A DNA stretch of 64,000 nt, from NCBI GenBank assembly GCA_015680685.1, contig MNCI01022333.1:37249-101248 (forward strand), given 5' to 3'. The DNA is from Gnetum montanum. Lineage: Eukaryota; Streptophyta; Gnetopsida; Gnetales; Gnetaceae. Position 1 is the first letter of the stretch; each line of letters starts with the position of its first letter. This document shows positions 56,290 through 64,000 of the stretch, in pieces. The notes beneath the pieces are model-generated. The model saw nothing but the letters and a program-made list of their open reading frames with translations. It was not told the origin of the DNA and made no database searches. A program made the translations under genes and the position numbers.

Positions 56290-59200
56290 TTGGAGATCCC
56301 AACAACAAACATGCTACGTAGAAGTGCTGTATTATGGAATCTAGTTTTGTTTGCCACTTGCATGATGAATGGCAGTTTTCACTCTGCAAAATTATTGCAT
56401 GAACAAGACGTCGAAAGCTTGCTTATATTCAAGAAAATGGTGGATTCTGATCCTAATGGAGCTTTGGTTAATTGACATCCTAACTCCATACACTACTGCA
56501 ACTGGAGTAATGTTGAATGCAATTCAGCTAGGAGAGTGGTGAAGCTTGATCTTTACAGGATGCAAATCCAAGGTACAATATCTCCGTCCCTCGGCAATTT
56601 ATCTTATCTCACGTACCTGGATCTTTGCAATAATTCATTTCATGGTACAATTCCTCCCCAGCTGGGCACCTTGAAAAACCTGCAAACTTTCTATCTATGC
56701 GAAAATAGGCTCCAAGGTACCATTCCTGACACATTTACAAACCTTAAACAGCTGCAAATACTGTCCATTGCACAAAATAACTTGCATGGTAGCATTCCTC
56801 ACAACATTGGCCACATGTTCAGTCTTCAGATACTCGCCCTCCATACAAACAATCTCTCTGGTTCAATTCCCTCTTCCATAGGAAACCTCTCTTCTCTGTA
56901 ACAATTGTATATTTATCGAACACCCATAACCGGCACATTACCACAAGAAATATGCAAGCTAAAGAATCTTATGTTTCTGTATGTTTTTGAAAATCCTCAA
57001 TTGGCTGGTGATATTCCTGAATCAGTTGGCAACATGTCTAGACTTAGCCATGTAAACATGCATCAAAATGCTTTTACAGGCTATGTTCCTTCTCAGCTGG
57101 GCACACTGGAAAACCTATCTGTTCTCTACTTGTCGGGAAACAAGCTGATAGGCAGCATTCTGATAGGCAGCATTCCTCCATCTTTAGGGAACTGCAGCAA
57201 TCTTCGTACACTTGTATTTGATAAAAATCAGCTGACAGGAGTCATTTCTCTGCAGTTTGGAAGGTTGCCATTGACTGTTTTCAGGGTAATGTCCAATCGT
57301 CTTGTAAATGATGGCTCTCCCACAATTTCTATTTTATCTGCTTTTTCAAATTGCTCCACCTTAAATGTTCTGGATGTACCCTCCAACAAGCTAAAGGGAA
57401 TGTTGCCAGAAGTGTTCCCATTCAACCTGTCGACACTAATTTTGAATGGGAACTTTATATCCGGTCCAATTCCTTGGAAGGCCTTGGGGAAACTGGAAAA
57501 CCTCATAAATCTTGATTTGTCTGATAACAAGCTCACAGGTCATGTTTCTGGGTCAGTGGGAGAATTCAAGAAAATTCAAAGAATTGCTCTAGGTAATAAC
57601 AAATTGCAAGGCAGCATACCCTTTGAAATTGGGAGGCTTGGCTCTACTCTGTACGAGCTTTCAATACAAAATAACTTGTTGGGGGGAATTCCTGATGCAA
57701 TTGGTAACCTGACAAATCTAAGACGTTTAGTCTTGGATCATAATAACTTGTCAGGTTCAATCCCTCCTAGCTTAGGACAATGTTATAAATTAGAGCTGCT
57801 GGACCTTTCTTCAAATAAGTTCGATGGCTCCATCCCATCAGAAGTGCAAAATCTCTACAATATTCAAATCTACTTCAATTTGTCCCACAATTCCTTGCAT
57901 GGAAAATTGCTAGCAGAAATTGGTAAGATGATTCACACTGAAGCCATAAATGTTTCAGCAAATAGAATCAACGGCATCATTCCATCTGTTCTTGAAGGCT
58001 GCAACAACCTGCAACAACTGGATTTATCGTTTAATGAGTTTCAAGAATCAATTCTAAGGTCTCTGAGCAACTTGGAGAACCTCGTGTCCATGGACCTTTC
58101 CCACACCAATATTTCTGGTTCAATACCTTTTGACCTTGAGAAATTGCAGATGCTTCAGATCCTTAATCTTTCATTCAATGATCTAAGTGGAGAAGTTCCG
58201 GAGGGAGCATCATTTCATCATTTTAACAAGCTATCATTTTTAGGAAATTCGAAGCTCTGTGGAGAATGGGTACAGCTACCTGCTTGCACATCCGTGGCAA
58301 ACACTCACACTGATTCCAAGGTAAAAATCATTGCTCCAGTTGTTGCTTGCGCTGGTGTTTTGGTAATTTGCATTGTTTTCTATGTATCAATCTACTGCAC
58401 AAGGATTCTGAAGGATAGAGGGGATAGAGGTGTGTTAAATTGTGAATTTGACAACTGGAAGAAGAACTATGGAAATCGGTTCTCTTACAGAGACATCAGC
58501 GAAGCCACCAGAGGATTCAACATCAACAAGCTGCTGGGTTCCACAATCCTGGCCTCCGTATATAGGGGCACTCTCAGAGATGTCACTGATGTGGCTATTA
58601 AGCTTCTTAACAAAATTAATCAAGAAGCCTTGAAAGGTTTTGTTTCAAAATGCAAGGCCTTGAGCATGGTGAAGCATAGAAATTTAGTAAAAATCATCGA
58701 TTTTTGTTGGGAAGGCGCACACAAAGCCCTGGTCATGCCATTGATGCTCAAAGGAAGTTTGGCACAAGCCCTGCAGAGAGAGAATGAATACCTATCCTTC
58801 AGAGAGGTGGTGAATATAGCCATGGATATTGCACATGGGCTAGAATACCTACATCATTATAGCAGTATTCAAATCATCCATTGTGACATAAAACCCAGCA
58901 ACATCTTGTTTGATGAAGATATGTTTGCTCATGTTGCTGATTTCGGTATTGCAAAGTTCCTCTGCACTGATTCTGTATCTTCCTTATCTTCCAGTTTGTC
59001 TCTTGCAGGATCAATTGGTTATATTCCTCCAGGTACCTACTTACATCCTGGTACTTTGGCTTTATTTGAATTTTCTGAAATCATCCTTTATTTGACACTG
59101 CCTAAACTTTACCCTTACAAGCCTCTATAATAGAGGTTTCTGTTATACATGATATTTATGGTTAGTCGTTACACATTCACTAATTTAGATTTTAAGAATT

Positions 59201-59576
59201 TTCTTAGGATTGGTTTTGACATGATAATGAATTTGCAGAGTATGGAGGAGGGGGAATGGTGTCGCCTAAGGGAGATGTATACAGCTATGGAGTAACCTTG
59301 TTAGAAATGGCAACAGGTAAAAGCCCAACTGATGAAAATCCTGATGGGTTTTGCAATTTACACAGTTGGGTGCTGGATTCATTCCCTGATAAATTAGAAC
59401 AAGTGTTGCACAAAAAGCTGCCATCGGAATGCATTGAGGATACTTTGCTGTGGAATTGCATTTCTGACTTTATAAAAATGGCACTATGCTGTACCAGTGA
59501 AAACCCTTACCAAAGACCAGACATGACCTTTGTTTCCCGTTTCTTGGAGGAACTTTCCAAGAGAATCAGTGTTTGA
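56290..59576 (+). pseudogene. LRR receptor-like kinase, copy B, two nonsense codons
   Basis: Same layout as 15327-18598: exon 1 at 56290-59032, exon 2 at 59239-59576, same splice sites. TGA at 56473-56475 replaces the Trp before H-P-N-S, cutting the protein in the N-terminal cap. TAA at 56899-56901 replaces a Glu between the fifth and sixth LRR. No frameshift exists; a 15-bp tandem duplication near 57150-57180 adds five residues to the ninth LRR. The kinase keeps V-A-I-K, H-C-D-I-K-P-S-N and D-F-G, and has the same glycine-poor loop. Unlike copy A, it keeps the first cap cysteine (H-Y-C-N-W). By hand count exon 1 differs from copy A at about 95 bases, roughly 75 of them changing the amino acid, whereas exon 2 is identical. 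An internal start after the second stop would lack a signal peptide. Confidence 0.9.
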
Positions 59577-60992
59577 GTTTCATCTCCAAGAGAATCTTAA
59601 ATAAGAAGCCACTATCATGCACCAATAAAGTCCCTCACCTAACACCACTCAGCGCCTACGGTGTCTTCTTCAACACCACTCAGTGCCTACGTTGTCTTCT
59701 TCTTGAAGAGTCAACATCTAAGTTTCACTCCACCATTCAAAGTATATTATCCTCCAGGGGTTATGCATAAGTTTCCAGCGTGCATATTGATTAAGTTTGT
59801 CGGGTGTATTATCCTCCAAGGCTTATCCATATTTTTGATGTGTGTGCTTATGTCTGTATTATGCATTATACCGTCTGGGCGTTCTTCACGTTTTGATATT
59901 ATACTTATTAGTAAACAAATTTTGTTAACTTTTGTTGCTTTTTTCAAGTTTCCACTTGAGAATAGAATTAAACTTAGGAATTAACCATGAACGCTAAAGA
60001 TACGTTAAGGAATTGCACCTTCCAAGCTTTTTAATTACCATTGGCAGTTTCGTACCTGTTTCACGGGGGGAACTCGTGGCATATTAATAACTAAAATTTT
60101 TCCCCTTTAAACTTAAGGATGATAACGTTAAATTTAAGAGTCCGAGTACCTTATTAGTATTTGTAAGACGTTACTAGATGCTCTTTTGGATCTAAATCTT
60201 TGATTATGTTTATTCTTAAGACAAACAACCAATATAATATTTAGTTGGAACATAGTTAATAATTTAAGTATTTTAAGAATAACTTAGATGTACAACATTT
60301 TTTTTCATGGTAGGGTAAGTATTAGAAGAGTACTTTATATTAAATAAAATACAAAACAAACTTTTTCATTGGGTAAATAAAATAAGTACTATAATTTTTC
60401 TATGTGTGGCATGTTTGTGTTGGCCCTAATTTTCTAAGGTGGTGGTTTATGAATCTTAGCCAACTTTTATTAATAAACCTTTATGAATATGGGCAATTTC
60501 CAAACAAGTTAAAATCTCCTATTCTAAAGTTGCTTTTGTTTATATTAATAGGTATAGAAGATAGATGACTATATATACCCTAGGACATATAGCCAACATG
60601 AAACATTCATAAAACTTAAAACCAACTTTATAATGTAGTGTTACCCCAATAATTTAGGGTGTTTGAAATTTAAGGAATTGATTATAAATTAAAGGAGTTG
60701 AAATTGAACCAACATTAAGATTAAGTAATACCAAATGTTAGGTGTTTAATATTAATTCATGGTTTATTGTTTATTAGAATCCACCAAATAGATTAAACAC
60801 AAAGAATGTGTAAGAACGTTAATTTTACCAAAGCTCTATGGATCACTTAAAAATTTTCAGGCCTTCTAGATATGCTTTAATGCTAATCAAACTTAAAATA
60901 AAAATACCTTTAAGAAAAATATTTCAATTAAAAAAGTGAACATCATATTAATAATTAGTCAAGTGTTTCCTTAGCCATAAAAGTCATGGCAT
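59577..60992. other. 3' flank of the receptor kinase, copy B; no gene recognised
   Basis: Equivalent of 18599-20014, with only about a dozen differences. Confidence 0.45.
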
Positions 60993-61927
60993 TTGATGAG
61001 AGCAGTTACTCTAGTAGTTATTCTAATTATTAGAGTGGTTACTCTAGCGGTTTCTTTAGTAGTTATTCTAATTATTAAAGTGGTTACTCTAGTGGTTTCT
61101 TTAGCAATTATGCTAATTATTAGAGTGGTTGCTCTCATTATTAGAGTAGTTGCTCCCAAGCCTATAAATACAATGCCCACGTGCACAATTGGGAGAAAAA
61201 GTCTTATAGCAGTCAAGTAGCAAAACTCTTGTAATCTGTTTTAAGGTTAGAATATTTTCCAAGTGCCCGCAGTAGGATGTTAAGTGTCGACAGATCTTTA
61301 TTCGAGCATTGTGTACCTGAGCACACCTTGTGTATAGCAATAAAGATGAGCTCTTTGATTCATCCTTATAGCACTTGAGATTTGTTTTCTTACACATTTC
61401 TTTTATTTTATTTTCTTATACATTTATTTTATTTTATGCACTTTATATTTTTGTTATTAGCATAGTAATTCATTTTGATCAATTAAGAAAATCGTTAAAT
61501 TACACTCAGTACGATCACTTTGAACATGTGTGCAATGCTTGGTAACCTAGTAACGATTAGCGTTTGGTAATCCTAGTAGCGTTGCACTGGTTCAGGATGT
61601 GTACGACAAGTGAAAATGGATACTGGTGTTAGGATTAGTTAAAGCCTAGTTAATCAGTAGTTAAGTTAAATTAGTCACTTAGTTATCTCTCTCTCCTCCC
61701 TTACTAGCAACAGGACATAAAAACATAAAAGCTATAAAAATCATATGCCTCAAGCTTACTTAACCATACAATTGTGAGATACCAGTAAGCTTGAGAAGAC
61801 AATGATCAACCAACCCGTCCTTGCTCCAAAAAGGCGCATAGGCACTTAGTCCTTGGAATTCGATCGGATCGTGTGTGAAATGCTCGTATTCGTATGGTTG
61901 AGCATAGGGGTACCTCGCCACTCATCA
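60993..61927 (+). repeat. LTR-like repeat R2, copy B
   Basis: Equivalent of 20015-20949, including the U3 tandem array (61001-61153). The primer-binding-like word follows at 61929-61945. Confidence 0.5.
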
Positions 61928-62051
61928 TTGGCACCATTGCTAAGGACTTAGTTGTTTGTGTGCTAACTAGAACATAGGAAATCATTCACATCATTGGAAC
62001 GAACCCTTAGGGTTAGTTGAGAAAATAATAAACAAGAATACATTGCACACT

Positions 62052-62973
62052 TGATGAGTGGCGAGGTACCCCTACACTCAACCATACGAATACGAGCGTT
62101 ACATGCATGATCCGGTTGAATTTCGCAGACTAAGTGCCTACATGCCTTATAGAACACTTAAGATTAATCGTTCGTTGTCTTCCCAGACTTACTTGTATTT
62201 GTCACGGTTGTATGGTTAAGTAAGTCTGAGGTATGTGATTTTTATATCTTTTCTGTTTTATTGCCTATGCTAATGAGGTAAAGGGTGAAGAGACTAATTA
62301 ACTAAATTTAACTAACTAACTAAGCCTTAATTAACCTAGCATCATCATCCGTTCCCACTTGCCGTTCATACCCTGAACCAATGCAACCTTCTGGGATTAC
62401 CAAACGCTAGTCGTTACTGGGATTACCAAGCATAACGCACATGCTCGAAGCGGTCGTATTAAATGCACTTAACTATAGGAGAAGGGTTGAGAAAGATTTA
62501 ATTAACTAATAAAGCATTGAAATGATAAATGATAAATAACAATAATTAAAGTCCTAATTAGCTTAGTCCATGCACTGCAAGGTTTATCCAAAAGTTTGTC
62601 TTTATTTCTGTACACAAACTTGTGTTCAGGTACAATATTTGCTCAAATAAAGATCCGTTCACTTTCGAGCTCCTACTGCAAGCACATGGAAATTATTTTA
62701 TCTCTGGAGAGGCAAAATTGCCAAAGTTTCACTAAAGTCTAGATCTAGATGGAGAAACAAGGAAGAGTTGCCTCTTATTTATACACTTGGTAGTGCACCG
62801 TTAGTTCCATTCAGTCAAGAATCCCATACCTTCCCAATATTTTGTAAGGAACTCAAGGATGAGTTTTTCTTCATTCATGGGGGTATGATGGGATGAGATA
62901 TCGCATGTGCCACGATATCACGTCAACCACGATATCACATCCCCTGCGATATCATGTACGTGATATCGCAGAG
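62052..62973 (-). repeat. LTR-like repeat R3, copy B
   Basis: Equivalent of 21074-21995. Its terminus here is the cleaner tgatgagtggcgagg form. The palindrome at its far end (62944-62971) has one mismatch. Confidence 0.5.
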
Positions 62974-62989
62974 GGTTACACAATATCCT

Positions 62990-63855
62990 CCTTTTGGAAC
63001 TTGCCCATCTAGATCATTGAATGAAATATTGAGAATTTGAAGCATTTACAGTTTCTCAAGTTCAAAGGGTATGGGACTAGAAATATTGTTGTGGGAAAGG
63101 TCCATGGACACTAGGTATCCCAGCTAGCTCAGAGACCCTGGAATGGATCCTTGAAACTCATTAAAAGAGAAATTTAGATATTGCAGCTTTTTGCAACCTT
63201 CAAGACAAGCCGAAACTGTGTCGTTGATTCTTTGCTAAAACATCTATTGCTAGCGCATGAATCATGTGACCAATTTCTGTTGGCAATCTCCCATGCAAAG
63301 CGTTGCATGACAAATTACAGTAGAATTGAATGTTGTATAGATTTGCCACCTCCGATGGGATGGAGCCTTCAAACTTATTTGAAGAAAGGTCTAGAAGCTC
63401 TAATATGTAACATTATCCTAAGTTGGAAAGAATGGTACCTAACAAATTATTATGATCCAAGACTAAACATCTTAGATTTTTCAGGTTACAATTTCCATAA
63501 TTCTGCCTAACAAGTAATTATTGGGTATTGAAAGCTCAGACAGAGCAGAGCTAAGCCACCCAATTTTAGCTGGTATTCTGCCTTCCAACTACTTGTTTCC
63601 TAAAGAATTTTTTTGAATTTTCTTGAATTCTACCACCAATCCAAAAATCCCTACTGTGAACTTTTGCTAGAAAAATCAAGTTCTATTAAGTTTTCCAGCC
63701 TTGATAAGGCATCCCAAGGAATTGACCCATAAATATGATTCCCATTCAACATTAGTGAAGTCAATTTTCATGGGAAAACTCTAGGTAATATTCCAATAAG
63801 CTTGTTGAAGGATAAATCTACAGACACTAAATGAGCTTGTACAAGAGTAATCTTC
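62990..63855 (-). pseudogene. Antisense LRR receptor kinase fragment, copy B
   Basis: Equivalent of 22010-22875, with the same breaks, opposite in orientation to the receptor kinase pseudogene upstream. Confidence 0.8.
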
Positions 63856-64000
63856 AGTAATTCATAAATTCTTAGATTCAACATCTATTAATTTAAGAAA
63901 CTAAGCATACTCTAAATAACAAGTTTGGCTTTCTAACATTGAATGAACTTACAAGTTGAATTGCAAGTTGTATGCATGACTAATAATTGAATTGGTGATA

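Larger units (their letters stand above)
23741..64000. repeat. Tandem duplication, copy B (expanded by insertions)
   Basis: Second copy of the 23.7-kb unit. It is longer because of a 17.2-kb LTR retrotransposon at 28520-45679 and extra segments of about 245 bp (25738-25982) and 165 bp (47217-47381). It also has a 15-bp in-frame duplication in the receptor kinase and a run of N at 54925-55808. The right edge is cut by the window end. Positions 23023-23740 belong to copy A and have no visible partner, because the equivalent sequence would lie upstream of base 1 and beyond 64000. Confidence 0.96.

Overview
This looks like nuclear DNA of a land plant: AT-rich intergenic sequence, a non-RD leucine-rich-repeat receptor kinase with a GT-AG intron in its kinase domain, a plant-type mitochondrial pyruvate carrier exon, tRNA-derived SINE sequence, LINE relics and a very large Ty3/gypsy element. 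The long gene-poor stretches and slowly decaying transposons would suit a gymnosperm, but nothing seen here proves that.

The window is a head-to-tail tandem duplication. Positions 1-23022 (copy A) recur at 23741-64000 (copy B), a period of 23,740 bp before later insertions. Each unit holds, in order: a LINE endonuclease relic, a retroelement protease relic, a SINE, an antisense MPC1 exon, an older duplicated block, a 5' fragment of a receptor kinase, an LTR-like repeat, an antisense LINE reverse transcriptase relic, a second copy of the older block, a near-full-length LRR receptor kinase, two LTR-like repeats facing each other, and an antisense LRR fragment. In copy A the receptor kinase (15327-18598) is open. 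In copy B (56290-59576) it has two nonsense codons. Copy B also carries 245-bp and 165-bp length differences and an 884-bp assembly gap.

Copy B alone contains a 17,160-bp Tat/Ogre-type Ty3/gypsy retrotransposon (28520-45679) with TG...CA LTRs and a 5-bp target duplication (ATGTT). Copy A keeps the clean empty site. The element encodes gag-protease and reverse transcriptase/dual RNase H/integrase, but the protease and reverse transcriptase regions are separated by 5.4 kb. That spacer behaves like a sense-strand intron: donor at 33971, acceptor at 39336, frames matching across it.

Inside the spacer, on the opposite strand, lies a complete-looking eight-exon gene (38810 down to 34688). All seven introns are GT-AG, all exon phases agree, and it has its own TATA box. 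It would encode about 1,115 residues: an N-terminal FCP1/NIF-like HAD phosphatase domain with changed catalytic residues, an unclassified middle region, a basic nuclear-localisation-like motif, a coiled coil and an acidic tail. This antisense, intron-rich passenger gene inside a retrotransposon intron is the most unusual thing in the window. The element is decayed by point mutation only: I found no frameshift in about 10.5 kb of coding sequence, and 13 of 16 in-frame stops are TAG, as expected from deamination of methylated CAG sites.
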